Shown here: positions 17,205-26,404 of the stretch, piece by piece
Numbering within the stretch: position 1 is the first letter of the stretch
Layout of the letters: every line of letters begins with the position of its first letter
Assembly (NCBI RefSeq): GCF_002966125.1
Contig: NZ_CP027062.1
Coordinates: 1,178,001-1,242,000 of the forward strand
Length of the DNA stretch: 64,000 nt
Direction of reading: 5' to 3'
Origin: Pukyongia salina
Lineage (GTDB): Bacteria > Bacteroidota > Bacteroidia > Flavobacteriales > Flavobacteriaceae
Position numbers and translations under genes: made by a program
The notes under the pieces: model-generated
Told to the model about the DNA's origin: nothing
The model's database searches: none
Seen by the model: only the letters and a program-made list of their open reading frames with translations

Positions 17205-18512
17205 ATGAAATTACGTGCTACCATAAGGGATCTGTTTAATAACGCGATGGTTTTTAAAAGCCTCAACGTTCTCGCATTGCGAATTGCAGGAATGCTGCTG
17301 TTTTTTGGCCTCACCCTTTTCCTCACTAATAATTTTGAAGCCGGATTGGTGGGGCAGTACGATTTTAGCAGAGCTCTACTTATCTTTTTGGGAGGCGCCT
17401 GTGTGTTCGGGATGCACCAATCTGTAATCTATTATGCGGGTTATCTTAAATCCAAGAATTCTCTCAGCTACCTGAAGAAATTATATGGCAAAATGCTGGT
17501 GATCGTATTTTCGATCGCCTTTCTTTTTTTTTTAGCGGTTTTACTCGTCTCCCCTTCGTTTATTGACAGCCTCTTCGACAAAGAAGTGTCAAAATTGGTG
17601 AGTTATTCGGTGTTTGCACTGTTCTTCTACGGGGTAACCTTGCTGAATATTGATGTATTTCGGGCGATCAGTAAGATCTATATTTCCGAATTTTACAGGA
17701 ACGTATTGCGCTATGCCCTGTTTTTTGTAGCCATCATTTATTTGTATTACAGTGGAAATCCGCATTTCCTTGTTGAGGTTTTTCTTCTGAATTTCACTTT
17801 TCTCGCATTGCTTTCCACTGCATATCTGTTCTACTACTTTTCGAAGATAAAAGTAGATCCCACTTCCGAAGAAATTGGGTTCAAACAAATTTTAAAACGC
17901 TCGGGCCCCATGGCGATTAGCGCTATAACATATCTGTTAATGCAAAGTGTGGATGTTATCCTGTTAAGTAAGTACAGTAGTTTTGAACGAGTGGCTTTTT
18001 ATTCGGTGGCGATAAAACTCACTACCGTTCTTTCCATAGTCCTGGCATCGGTAAATACCGTTTATGCACCGTCCTTCGCCGAATGGTACAGCAAGAATGA
18101 CCTTCAAAGCCTGAAACAGGGCATAAAACGAGCCACCCGACTCATTTTTATTTTCACCTTTCCGGCCATAGTGCTGGTGTTTTTATTTTCTAAGATGATA
18201 CTCGGTTTTTTCGGCCCTGGTTACATCGAAGCGCGCTGGGCCCTCATTATCCTGCTTATAGGACAAGCGGTGAACGCATTATGTGGATCGGTAGGTGTTT
18301 ACATGAATATGACCGGAAAACAGGTAGTATTTCAACGGATTCTGGTTACTGCATTTACGATCAACGTGGTACTCAATCTTGTGCTAATCCCAAAATACGA
18401 CCTCTTGGGAGCTGCCATTGCAACAACAATATCTACGGTGTTCTGGAACATTGTTACAACAACCTATATCTATAGAAAAGATAAAATAATAACCTTTTTA
18501 ACCCTAAAATGA
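17205..18512 (+). CDS. Wzx-like oligosaccharide flippase
   Basis: This 435-residue polytopic membrane protein has about 12-14 hydrophobic segments. It resembles the MATE/MOP polysaccharide-transport family that moves undecaprenyl-PP-linked repeat units across the inner membrane. It begins with a basic segment (R-A-T-I-R-D-L-F) and has the typical conserved loop G-P-M-A-I-S-A-I-T-Y and a terminal helix rich in I-A-T-T-I-S-T. A 108-base gap separates it from the Wzz-like gene, the largest in this part of the operon. It overlaps the sulfotransferase gene by ATGA. Confidence 0.88.
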   Translation: MKLRATIRDLFNNAMVFKSLNVLALRIAGMLLFFGLTLFLTNNFEAGLVGQYDFSRALLIFLGGACVFGMHQSVIYYAGYLKSKNSLSYLKKLYGKMLVIVFSIAFLFFLAVLLVSPSFIDSLFDKEVSKLVSYSVFALFFYGVTLLNIDVFRAISKIYISEFYRNVLRYALFFVAIIYLYYSGNPHFLVEVFLLNFTFLALLSTAYLFYYFSKIKVDPTSEEIGFKQILKRSGPMAISAITYLLMQSVDVILLSKYSSFERVAFYSVAIKLTTVLSIVLASVNTVYAPSFAEWYSKNDLQSLKQGIKRATRLIFIFTFPAIVLVFLFSKMILGFFGPGYIEARWALIILLIGQAVNALCGSVGVYMNMTGKQVVFQRILVTAFTINVVLNLVLIPKYDLLGAAIATTISTVFWNIVTTTYIYRKDKIITFLTLK

Positions 18513-19438
18513 AACAGCTAAAGGTAGATTTCTTTGTTTTAGGCGTTGCCCGCGGGGGAACAACCTCCCTGTACAACTATATGCAGCAACATCCGGAGAT
18601 CTTTCTTCCTAAAGTTAAGGAGTGTAATTTCTTTTCTGAAGTAGATTCGCTGGACAAAGAAGTGTATCTGGATCCGGACCCCGGGAAGGAATATCACATG
18701 AAGATCATTAAGGATGCGGCTATCTACAAGAATTTATTCGAAGACGCAACACCAGATCAGATCAAGGGAGAAGTGAGTCCGTCGTATCTCTGGGACCGAA
18801 ATACCGCTAAAAGGATACACGATCACAATCCTAACACTAAGCTTTTAATAAGCCTTAGAAATCCCATTGAGCGAGCCTTTAGTCATTACCAGATGCACTA
18901 TCAAACAGGCCACGAAAAGGAAGACAGCTTCGAGGCTGCCATCAAAGCACCTAAGAACGCCATCTGGGGCGGGGGGAATATGTACCTGGAAATGAGTTTG
19001 TATTACGAACAGTTGACCCCGTATTTCGAGCTTTTCGATCGCAAAAATATCATGGTATTGGTTTCGGAAGAATGGACCGCCCGAAACGGCGAAGCCCTTA
19101 ACGAGATCTATGATTTTCTTGGGCTCGAACCGTTTTTTGATTATGAGACTGATGTACCGTTTAATGCGGCCAGAGAACTTAAAAATAAAGGATTACTAGC
19201 TTTTTTACGTTTAGATAAGGTGAAGCGCCCAATAAAATGGCTATTGCCCGAAAGTGCCAAGGATAAGCTTAAGGACAGACTGTTCTACAAAGAAGGCGAG
19301 AAACAATGTATAGATCCGGAAACGTATAGATCATTAGAAGATTATTTCAGGGAAGATGTGTATAAAACCAGCGAACTAACCGGAATAGACCTTCATCGCA
19401 TCTGGGAGTTCGAAAAATCAAATGAGGTAAGCCAATGA
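18509..19438 (+). CDS. PAPS-dependent sulfotransferase (Sulfotransfer_1 type)
   Basis: This 309-residue protein is predicted to transfer sulfate from PAPS to a glycan hydroxyl. The 5'-phosphosulfate loop reads G-V-A-R-G-G-T-T-S-L-Y near the N-terminus, with Arg where Lys is most usual. The 3'-phosphate motif is S-L-R-N-P-I-E-R-A-F-S-H-Y. The middle resembles heparan-type N-deacetylase/sulfotransferases (F-L-G-L-E-P-F). It overlaps wzx upstream and a second sulfotransferase downstream by four bases each. I infer modification of the polysaccharide repeat unit; acceptor identity cannot be read from sequence. Confidence 0.9.
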   Translation: MKQLKVDFFVLGVARGGTTSLYNYMQQHPEIFLPKVKECNFFSEVDSLDKEVYLDPDPGKEYHMKIIKDAAIYKNLFEDATPDQIKGEVSPSYLWDRNTAKRIHDHNPNTKLLISLRNPIERAFSHYQMHYQTGHEKEDSFEAAIKAPKNAIWGGGNMYLEMSLYYEQLTPYFELFDRKNIMVLVSEEWTARNGEALNEIYDFLGLEPFFDYETDVPFNAARELKNKGLLAFLRLDKVKRPIKWLLPESAKDKLKDRLFYKEGEKQCIDPETYRSLEDYFREDVYKTSELTGIDLHRIWEFEKSNEVSQ

Positions 19439-20127
19439 TAAGCAGGAAACACAAAACCTTATTTGTCCATATTCCCAAAGTAGCCGGGCAGAGCATCGAG
19501 ACCATTTTTCTGAGAGATCTGGGTTTAGACTGGCACATCAGGGGCGAATTGTTGCTTCGGAAGAAAAAAAAGGAGGAACCGGGCCCCGAACGCCTGGCTC
19601 ACCTGAAAGCGAAAGAATATCTTGAATTTAATTATATAGACAAGCCAACTTTCGATAGTTATTTCAAGTTTGGCTTTGTGAGAAATCCGTATTCAAGGAT
19701 GTTGTCCGTGTATAATTACCTGGGTTATGGAAAGATCATCTCTTTCAACGCATTTATGGAAAAAGTGGTGAAACAGCAATTAGCACAAGACAACTTTTTC
19801 TATAGCGCGCAATACGATTATCTGTACGATGAAAAGGGTGAGTTGATGGTAGATTATGTGGGTAAACTTGAAAGTCTGGCCGAAGATATGAAGCTGGTAT
19901 TGCAAAAAACCGGCCTGGAGGGACATGAGATCCCTCACGTAAATAAATCGGAAAAAGGGCGTAAAAGAGGATTGGCAGCTTTAATAAAGAATCCCCGTCT
20001 CTGGCCATGCTTCAAACCGGGTCTGCTGTTTTCTTCAGAAAAGAAAAAATCACTTAACGAAGCAGAAAAGCAAAAGGTTTACCAGCTTTTTGCCAAAGAT
20101 TTTGAGCATTTTGGTTATGAACGATAA
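19435..20127 (+). CDS. Sulfotransferase family 2 protein
   Basis: This 230-residue protein has the Sulfotransfer_2-type PAPS loop F-V-H-I-P-K-V-A-G-Q-S and the 3'-phosphate motif F-V-R-N-P-Y-S-R-M-L-S-V. This family includes carbohydrate sulfotransferases of the HNK-1/chondroitin type. It is a different subfamily from its upstream neighbour, so the two probably sulfate different positions. Its start overlaps the first sulfotransferase (ATGA), and the glycosyltransferase gene begins inside its last 11 bases. Confidence 0.87.
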   Translation: MISRKHKTLFVHIPKVAGQSIETIFLRDLGLDWHIRGELLLRKKKKEEPGPERLAHLKAKEYLEFNYIDKPTFDSYFKFGFVRNPYSRMLSVYNYLGYGKIISFNAFMEKVVKQQLAQDNFFYSAQYDYLYDEKGELMVDYVGKLESLAEDMKLVLQKTGLEGHEIPHVNKSEKGRKRGLAALIKNPRLWPCFKPGLLFSSEKKKSLNEAEKQKVYQLFAKDFEHFGYER

Positions 20128-21295
20128 GAAAAACATATTCTTTATCAGCATATCCTGCGATATGTACGGATCTTCTAAGGTCATGTTATCGCTGGTGCTT
20201 CAAATAAAAGAAAATAGCACGGAATACAACCCAATTGTATGCCTTCCGCCCGAGCAGGGCCCCTTGAGAGAAAAGCTTGTGGAAGCCGGCATCGAAATTA
20301 TTGAAATGCCGGTGGTGAAGCTCACCCGTTCCATGCTGAAGTCGCTAAACTTCATCAAACTAATAAAGGAATACTTAAAGGCGAAGCGCAATTTTAAAGC
20401 ACATACCAAAGGACGAAGTGTGGACATAATTCAATCCAATACCCTGGCAACTCTTTTTGGAGCCTGGTATTGTAGGTTTAGGAAGCCGAAACATATAATG
20501 CATGTGCACGAGATCATGGACCGGCCGAAGATTGCTACCTCGTTTTTTAAATTGATCTTAAAATATTTTTGTGATGAAGTGGTTTATAATTCGGAAGCAA
20601 CGGCAGCTTTTTACAACCAGGCCTCACCTGCGTTGAAACGGAAATCGCGAACCATCGTGAACGGTGTAGACCAAACCGAAGTCCGTATTTCAGAAGAAAA
20701 AAAGAAACAGATACGAGCCCGCTTATTTGGTGCCGGTGAAAATGAAATTGTGATAGGCCTTGTGGGCAGGATCAACAGACTGAAAGGGCACGAGCTAAGT
20801 TTGAAGGCATTTAGGCAGCTAACATCCGCATACCCGAACCTTAAACTTTGTTTTATTGGTTCTCCTCCGCCGGGACAAGAACACTTTTTAAGTAACTTGG
20901 AGGCAAAGATCCAACAAGATGATCTGGAGGAACAGGTGCGCATTATTGGTTTTCAGGAAGAAGTATTCTCTATTATGGAATCTCTGGACCTGGCGGTAGT
21001 GCCTTCCACCGAGCCGGAATCGTTCGGACTCGTAGTGGTTGAGGCCATGATGGCGGGAAAGGCGGTGATCGGGTCTGATATTGGCGGAATTTCCACCATT
21101 ATCAAAGATGGGGAGAACGGTTTATTGTTCGAGCCGAATAATGAACAGGAATATGTTGCCGCGATCAGGAAATTACTGGACAACAAGGAGTTGAAGACCC
21201 GTCTGGAAGAAAATGCCCTAGTCTATTCCCAGGAAACCTATTCCTCTAAGGCCATGTATACTAAGTTTAAACAATTGTACGAGACACTATCATAA
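20117..21295 (+). CDS. Glycosyltransferase family 4 (GT-B)
   Basis: This 392-residue cytoplasmic glycosyltransferase has the GT4 nucleotide-sugar motif P-S-T-E-P-E-S-F-G-L-V-V-V-E-A-M and the acceptor-side H-V-H-E-I, with G-L-V-G-R-I-N-R-L-K-G-H starting the C-terminal domain. The start is ATG 20117, 11 bases inside the sulfotransferase gene. A longer frame from 20090 would lengthen the overlap without adding a recognised domain. Donor and acceptor are unknown. It should build the lipid-linked repeat unit. Confidence 0.9.
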   Translation: MNDKKNIFFISISCDMYGSSKVMLSLVLQIKENSTEYNPIVCLPPEQGPLREKLVEAGIEIIEMPVVKLTRSMLKSLNFIKLIKEYLKAKRNFKAHTKGRSVDIIQSNTLATLFGAWYCRFRKPKHIMHVHEIMDRPKIATSFFKLILKYFCDEVVYNSEATAAFYNQASPALKRKSRTIVNGVDQTEVRISEEKKKQIRARLFGAGENEIVIGLVGRINRLKGHELSLKAFRQLTSAYPNLKLCFIGSPPPGQEHFLSNLEAKIQQDDLEEQVRIIGFQEEVFSIMESLDLAVVPSTEPESFGLVVVEAMMAGKAVIGSDIGGISTIIKDGENGLLFEPNNEQEYVAAIRKLLDNKELKTRLEENALVYSQETYSSKAMYTKFKQLYETLS

Positions 21296-22561
21296 ATGGG
21301 ACAATGGTTTTATAAAATATGTTTGATTTTGCTTATCTGGTCATTGCAGAAGGCGAATATCGAATTGTCCTTTGCCGTTGCGGCTTTCGTTACCCTGGTG
21401 TCCTTCCGGGCGAAATTATCGAGCCAGGTCTTGCTACTTATTATTTTCCTTTTTTTCCTGGTGATCATTGGGTGTATCACGGTTTTTAACCCGGAGAACG
21501 ACTATTATTTCTTCTTTAAAGACCTCATCTATTTTATACGTCCTATCCTGGTGATCCTTGCGGGCTATTTTATAGCCATGAGGTTTCACAATAAGATGAG
21601 CTTTCTCAATATCATTGTACTTATGGGCTTTTATTTTGCCTTAATGCACTTATTGAGTTTTGTATGGTACTTTAATATTATTCCCAGCCATACGAGTGGG
21701 ATCCGAAACATCTTCGGGCGTTATAACCATGTTGAAACCGTTGCTTTATTACTCATTTTGTGCGTTAAAGGGTTGCCGGTGAAGCGTTCGCGATATAAGT
21801 TTTTTTATCAGGCCTTTGTAGCCTGCCTTGTATTGTCTGTACTGCTTTATTTTTCCAGAACTATGATAATGGTGATCTTACTTGGAAGCCTGGCGTATTT
21901 TGGATATTTAAAACTTAACAGAAAGGGAACCATTGCCCTGGGGATCATAGGGCTCCTGGTAGGGGCTTTCATCTTGTTTTTACAGGCCTATCAACCTTCT
22001 TTGGAAAACCCCGGGGTGGTAGATACTTTTTTGCTGAAGATAAAAAACTCGGTTAATGAGAGCTTTAGTCTTGAGAATGTTGATGTTAATGATCTTGACC
22101 GAAGAAAACTATGGAAGCATTGGCGCGCTTACGAGGCCTTCAAGGTTTACGGTGAGATCGACAAGGAGAAACAGTGGTTAACAGGGCAGGGATTTGGTTC
22201 TACGGTAGATATTGGTTTCGAAGCCAGGCTGGATGGAGAATTAACCCAGCATTTATCGTTAACACATAACGGCTTTGCCTACCTCTACCTTAAAACCGGG
22301 ATATTAGGATTGATCATTTACGTTTTGGTGGTGCTTTATTTATATTCATTTTCATATTCCCCCAGGAAAGGGACAATAGCCGATGTGGGGAACAAGCTCC
22401 TGGTAGCCACCACATTTTATATATTAATCACAAGTTTTGTAGTAACCGGGATATTTAAACCGTATGATATGGCTACACTGCTTATTGGAGGTGCATTTGC
22501 ATTAAAACAATTTAAACCAAGTGAAGATAGCGATACTGGGAACCAGAGGGATACCCAATAA
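21296..22561 (+). CDS. Wzy/O-antigen ligase-like membrane protein 1
   Basis: This 421-residue protein with about ten hydrophobic helices starts one base after the upstream stop. It carries the Wzy_C-type signature T-H-N-G-F-A-Y-L-Y-L-K-T-G, in which a periplasmic His-Asn is followed by a Gly-rich membrane re-entry. It could be the O-unit polymerase or a ligase moving glycan onto an acceptor; sequence alone does not separate them. It is the first of three such genes (also 23608-24834 and 25115-26338). Its last 41 bases overlap the next gene. Confidence 0.8.
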   Translation: MGQWFYKICLILLIWSLQKANIELSFAVAAFVTLVSFRAKLSSQVLLLIIFLFFLVIIGCITVFNPENDYYFFFKDLIYFIRPILVILAGYFIAMRFHNKMSFLNIIVLMGFYFALMHLLSFVWYFNIIPSHTSGIRNIFGRYNHVETVALLLILCVKGLPVKRSRYKFFYQAFVACLVLSVLLYFSRTMIMVILLGSLAYFGYLKLNRKGTIALGIIGLLVGAFILFLQAYQPSLENPGVVDTFLLKIKNSVNESFSLENVDVNDLDRRKLWKHWRAYEAFKVYGEIDKEKQWLTGQGFGSTVDIGFEARLDGELTQHLSLTHNGFAYLYLKTGILGLIIYVLVVLYLYSFSYSPRKGTIADVGNKLLVATTFYILITSFVVTGIFKPYDMATLLIGGAFALKQFKPSEDSDTGNQRDTQ

Positions 22562-23624
22562 TTATGGTGGATTTGAGCAGTTTGCCGAGTTTTTTTCAGT
22601 TTTTCTGAAGGAAAAGGGGCATGATGTATGGGTCTATTCGTCCGGTGCGCACGAATATCAGGAACCCACTTATAAGGGGGTTCAACTTATTCATTGCAAG
22701 GACCCCGAACACAAGATCGGCACTATAGGACAGTTTGTGTACGATTTCAATTGCATCCATGATGCCAGGAAGCGAAATTTCGATATCATTCTTCAGCTTG
22801 GATATACCAGCAGTTCCATTTGGAGAAGATACCTTCCTAAGAAATCTATGATAGTTACCAACATGGATGGGCTGGAATGGAAACGGACCAAATTCTCAAA
22901 AAAAGTACGAAGCTTCCTAAAATATGCCGAATCCCTGGCCATAAAAGGCAGCGACCACCTAATTGCAGACTCCATCGGGATACAGGAATATCTTAAAAAG
23001 ACCTATGGAGTGGAATCCAAATACATTCCTTACGGATCGACCGTCTTCAAAGATCCCGCCCTATCTGTGCTAAACGAGTACAACCTGGAGCCACAGCAAT
23101 ACAATATGCTCATTGCAAGGATGGAACCCGAAAACAGCATTGAAATTATTTTGGATGGGGTTGTACAGAGTGGAAATAAATTACCATTTCTTGTGGTAGG
23201 CAAACACGACACGAACAAATTTGGGCATTATTTAAAGGAAAAGTTCAAAGACTATCCATCGATCCGTTTTGTGGGCGGCATATACAACCAGAACCACCTG
23301 AACAATCTGCGTTATCATTCGAACTTATATTTTCACGGTCATACGGTTGGAGGAACCAACCCATCCCTGCTAGAGGCCATGGGAAGTAATTCCCTGATCG
23401 TGGCGCATAATAATAAGTTCAACGCCGCTATCCTGGAAGAGGATGCGTTTTATTTCAGAGATGCAGATGAGGTAGCAAGGACCCTGGAAAATGTCGATAA
23501 CAAACAAGACTACACACATTACCTGGAAAATAACACACAAAAGATAAAAGAAAAATACACCTGGGAATTGATCAATCAAACCTATCTGGACTACTTCGAA
23601 GAGACGTATGCAGCTTTTAAATAA
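22521..23624 (+). CDS. DUF1972-type glycosyltransferase (rhamnosyltransferase-like)
   Basis: This 367-residue GT-B enzyme has an N-terminal DUF1972 domain: I-L-G-T-R-G-I-P-N-N-Y-G-G-F-E at residues 5-19. The C-terminal domain has E-N-S-I-E-I-I-L-D-G and G-G-T-N-P-S-L-L-E-A-M. Characterised relatives include rhamnosyltransferases of capsule and EPS loci, which fits the rfb genes, but the donor is inferred. Translation starts at GTG 22521, inside the upstream gene (41-base overlap). The GTG start is forced because the conserved G-T-R-G motif begins five codons later. Confidence 0.88.
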   Translation: MKIAILGTRGIPNNYGGFEQFAEFFSVFLKEKGHDVWVYSSGAHEYQEPTYKGVQLIHCKDPEHKIGTIGQFVYDFNCIHDARKRNFDIILQLGYTSSSIWRRYLPKKSMIVTNMDGLEWKRTKFSKKVRSFLKYAESLAIKGSDHLIADSIGIQEYLKKTYGVESKYIPYGSTVFKDPALSVLNEYNLEPQQYNMLIARMEPENSIEIILDGVVQSGNKLPFLVVGKHDTNKFGHYLKEKFKDYPSIRFVGGIYNQNHLNNLRYHSNLYFHGHTVGGTNPSLLEAMGSNSLIVAHNNKFNAAILEEDAFYFRDADEVARTLENVDNKQDYTHYLENNTQKIKEKYTWELINQTYLDYFEETYAAFK

Positions 23625-24834
23625 AATAGTCGTTTCCGAAAGGACTTATGTGGTGCTTCTTGCGGCACTGCTTATATCATTGCCCCTTTCGTATGGTTTC
23701 GGTACAGGGATACTTATCACACTGCTTGCAGCTTCCCTCGTTTCGGCTCGTTTTCATAAGATACATTTTAGAAGAGGTTACCTGGCGCCTATACTGTTAT
23801 ATGGCTTAATGATAGTATCTCTTCTCTGGACGAGTAGCACACATAATTCGCTGCGTGGTCTTGAACGCCAACTGGCTATGATCATCATTCCAATGGCGTT
23901 TATTCTCATGCCCGAAATTTCCATGAGATCCCGAAACAGTATTTTATATGCCTTTTCCATTGGCTTATCGATTTTTGCACTATTCTTTTTTGCGTTGGCA
24001 GGGGTGGATTATCTGGAGGCTGGCAATGTGAACAGGTTCTTCTACCATGCCCTGGTTTCGCCACTTGAGCTAAATGCGATCTACATATCTGTGCTGGTTT
24101 CACTTAGCGGCTTGTTTCTGTTATTTGTGCAACGGAAAACTACGGTTGTTATATGTCTTCTTATCGTACACGCGATCTTTCTGGTGTTACTTGCGTCTAA
24201 GATCATAATTGTTATAACAGCTTTGGTTGCGGCCATTGGCATTATAAGTAGATTCCGAAGGTCACGCATCATGATCCTGCTTCCTGTACTCTTGCTGGGC
24301 TTGCTCCTTTTAATGGTAACCTCCAATCCGGTCAAAGAAAGATTCGAAAGAGAAGTAACGGCCTCGAATATAAAGGAGGTGTTGCAATGTGAGCGATTTA
24401 ATAAAGTCTACGACTGGACCGGCACTACCATCCGTTTGTTTCAGGCCCGAATATTTGTGGAGATGTTCGAGGAGGACAAAGTTTACTTCACGGGCTATGG
24501 AATTAACAACTCCAAGGATAAGATCATCGAAAAACAGAAACATTACAATTTGTGGCAAGGGTATTACGAATATAATTTTCACAACCAGTATATCCAGGCA
24601 TTCGCCGAATTAGGCGTCTTCGGATTTGTTTTTCTGTTGCTCCTGTTAGGGGTTGTTCTTTGGTATTACTTAAAAACCCGTGATATTATGTTCCTGTCTT
24701 TATTCCTGGTCATGATGGTGGTATTTTTAACAGAATCGTATATCTGGAGACAAAGAGGATTATATCATTTTCTTGTGTTATTTTGTTTGTTGATTAAAAC
24801 CGCACCACTTCTACAAAAAGAAAACAGGAAATAA
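23608..24834 (+). CDS. Wzy/O-antigen ligase-like membrane protein 2
   Basis: This 408-residue polytopic membrane protein has the Wzy_C signature F-H-N-Q-Y-I-Q-A-F-A-E-L-G-V-F-G after the long periplasmic loop. The loop region T-G-T-T-I-R-L-F-Q resembles W-E-L-R-T-T-V-W in the third paralogue. It overlaps the DUF1972 gene by 17 bases. The role (polymerase or ligase) is not resolvable from sequence. A 280-base gap follows. Confidence 0.8.
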   Translation: MQLLNKIVVSERTYVVLLAALLISLPLSYGFGTGILITLLAASLVSARFHKIHFRRGYLAPILLYGLMIVSLLWTSSTHNSLRGLERQLAMIIIPMAFILMPEISMRSRNSILYAFSIGLSIFALFFFALAGVDYLEAGNVNRFFYHALVSPLELNAIYISVLVSLSGLFLLFVQRKTTVVICLLIVHAIFLVLLASKIIIVITALVAAIGIISRFRRSRIMILLPVLLLGLLLLMVTSNPVKERFEREVTASNIKEVLQCERFNKVYDWTGTTIRLFQARIFVEMFEEDKVYFTGYGINNSKDKIIEKQKHYNLWQGYYEYNFHNQYIQAFAELGVFGFVFLLLLLGVVLWYYLKTRDIMFLSLFLVMMVVFLTESYIWRQRGLYHFLVLFCLLIKTAPLLQKENRK

Positions 24835-25114
24835 ACAAAATAGAGATCAATTTTAAATTAACTTCCTTAAAGATTAAGTAAGACGTCAGTATTACAAAAC
24901 AGGCCCAATAATAACCGATCATGCGTTGTCCCTTCAACGTATAACTGTCTGCTTCATTTTACAATTATGGTCTGGATATACAAAAGCAACCTATTTGGCA
25001 CTAGCGCGTCATTTATATTAAAATAGATACCTTTATGGGCAATTAATGCGTGGCTACAGCGCCCACATTGATACAACAAAGCGTTAAGAGTCATGCATAC
25101 CCGAAACAGCCGAA
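24835..25114. other. Intergenic gap inside the polysaccharide locus
   Basis: This is the largest gap in the locus, between two ligase-like genes. There is no supported ORF. A small inverted repeat, CGTTG-TCCCTT-CAACG, lies near 24924-24939, and a near-consensus TACCTTTA (25028-25035) sits 79 bases before the next gene as a weak promoter candidate. No transposon end or tRNA was recognised. It may mark a recombination junction. Confidence 0.3.
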
Positions 25115-26338
25115 ATGAAAGTCTTACTTAGAGCGATTTACCCGTATATCTATCTGTGCTTGTTTTTAACGATTCCCTTCGATAATTACGTGCGGGTTTT
25201 CCCTAATATCTTAATGGCAGCACTAGTGCTTATCTTCCCCTTCGTGGTAGATAGAAGTGATTGGAAAAAGATGCATCGCGGGCCTGTGGTAGCGTTTTTA
25301 GTATTTATCTTATACATAGGGCTAAACGCCTTTTTCCAGGGCAGATTCGAAGAAGATTTTGTCATCTTTAAGAAGATCGCTCTCGCGTTCGGGCTTGCGA
25401 TCCTGTATTTGCCAGTTCAGGATAGGCGAAAGATTAGTATGGCCATCATATTTTCATCCCTGGCGGCTATAGTGTTCTCGATAATAAAGATCATTATCAT
25501 AATTAATGTTTCTGAAGTAATTGCACTGGGTTATTCGCGAGAGGTGATCGAAGCCCTGCTTATCGACCGTCTGTATCTGGGCTTGTTAAGCGTACTGAGT
25601 ATTCTAATTTCATACCAGTCCATTAGCCGAAAATATCACCCTAACAATCAGTATCATTTAATTAATATTATCATAAATGTGCTGTTTACCTTCCTGATGG
25701 TTTCCAAGGTCGCGATCATTGTACTGGCCATCCTGTTCCTGCTTAGGCTGTTGTATAGCAGTAAGATCATAGTGAGGATCTCGGCAGCGGTGATCGCCGT
25801 TTTTTGTGTGGTTATCCTTTTTACGGCAATTCGAAACCTAGAGCGGACCGAGTCTCCATTAGCCGGGAGATCTAATGCAGAGCAAACTTTTCTCATGAAT
25901 ACACTTACATGGGAATTGCGTACAACGGTTTGGAGGTGTGGCGTATCGGTATCTAAAAAGGAAGGACTTATTGTAGAAGGACTTGGATTTGAAGGAACAC
26001 GTGATTCCTTATTAGAATGCTATGCTAATAAGATAGAGGATGACTGGAAAAGAAACAGGTTCGTTTCCATGGGCTATAATTCACATAACCAGTTTATAGA
26101 TCTATACCTTATGTACGGGATCGTTGCCCTGGTGCTCTTCGTAGTATTTCTCCTTGTTACGTTAGTGCGAAACAGAAAGCACTATTTCACCATCGCCTTA
26201 CTTGTCACCTTGATCTCGTACGCGCTTGTTGAAAACGTCTTTCACAGGCAAATAGGAGCATATTATGTTGGCTTTATCCTCATCGTATTGTTATCCAGGA
26301 ATTTTCAAGGACAAATGAATGAACTAAAAGAAGATTAA
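25115..26338 (+). CDS. Wzy/O-antigen ligase-like membrane protein 3
   Basis: This 407-residue polytopic membrane protein has the signature S-H-N-Q-F-I-D-L-Y-L-M-Y-G and a long periplasmic loop before it. It is closest in layout to the protein at 23608-24834 and could be an old duplicate or a second acquired ligase. The gene stands alone, with a 280-base gap before it and 66 bases before ugd. Whether it polymerises, ligates to lipid A core, or attaches the glycan to protein cannot be decided here. Confidence 0.8.
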   Translation: MKVLLRAIYPYIYLCLFLTIPFDNYVRVFPNILMAALVLIFPFVVDRSDWKKMHRGPVVAFLVFILYIGLNAFFQGRFEEDFVIFKKIALAFGLAILYLPVQDRRKISMAIIFSSLAAIVFSIIKIIIIINVSEVIALGYSREVIEALLIDRLYLGLLSVLSILISYQSISRKYHPNNQYHLINIIINVLFTFLMVSKVAIIVLAILFLLRLLYSSKIIVRISAAVIAVFCVVILFTAIRNLERTESPLAGRSNAEQTFLMNTLTWELRTTVWRCGVSVSKKEGLIVEGLGFEGTRDSLLECYANKIEDDWKRNRFVSMGYNSHNQFIDLYLMYGIVALVLFVVFLLVTLVRNRKHYFTIALLVTLISYALVENVFHRQIGAYYVGFILIVLLSRNFQGQMNELKED

Positions 26339-26353
26339 AATGCAGGCAAATTG

Positions 26354-26361
26354 TATTTTTG
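26354..26361 (+). promoter_or_regulatory. Putative ugd promoter, -7 element TATTTTTG
   Basis: TATTTTTG fits TAnnTTTG and ends 43 bases before the ugd ATG. It suggests that ugd, the UDP-xylose synthase gene, the initiating transferase and the GT2 gene form a separate transcription unit. No -33 match is evident. Confidence 0.5.
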
Positions 26362-26404
26362 CCGCGTGTTAAATAAAATTGATCGAGAAATCGAATTATA
26401 ATAT

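Noticed and set aside
24835-25114. Hidden small gene in the polysaccharide gap
   Set aside because: No frame of useful length or plausible start is supported; only weak repeats are present.
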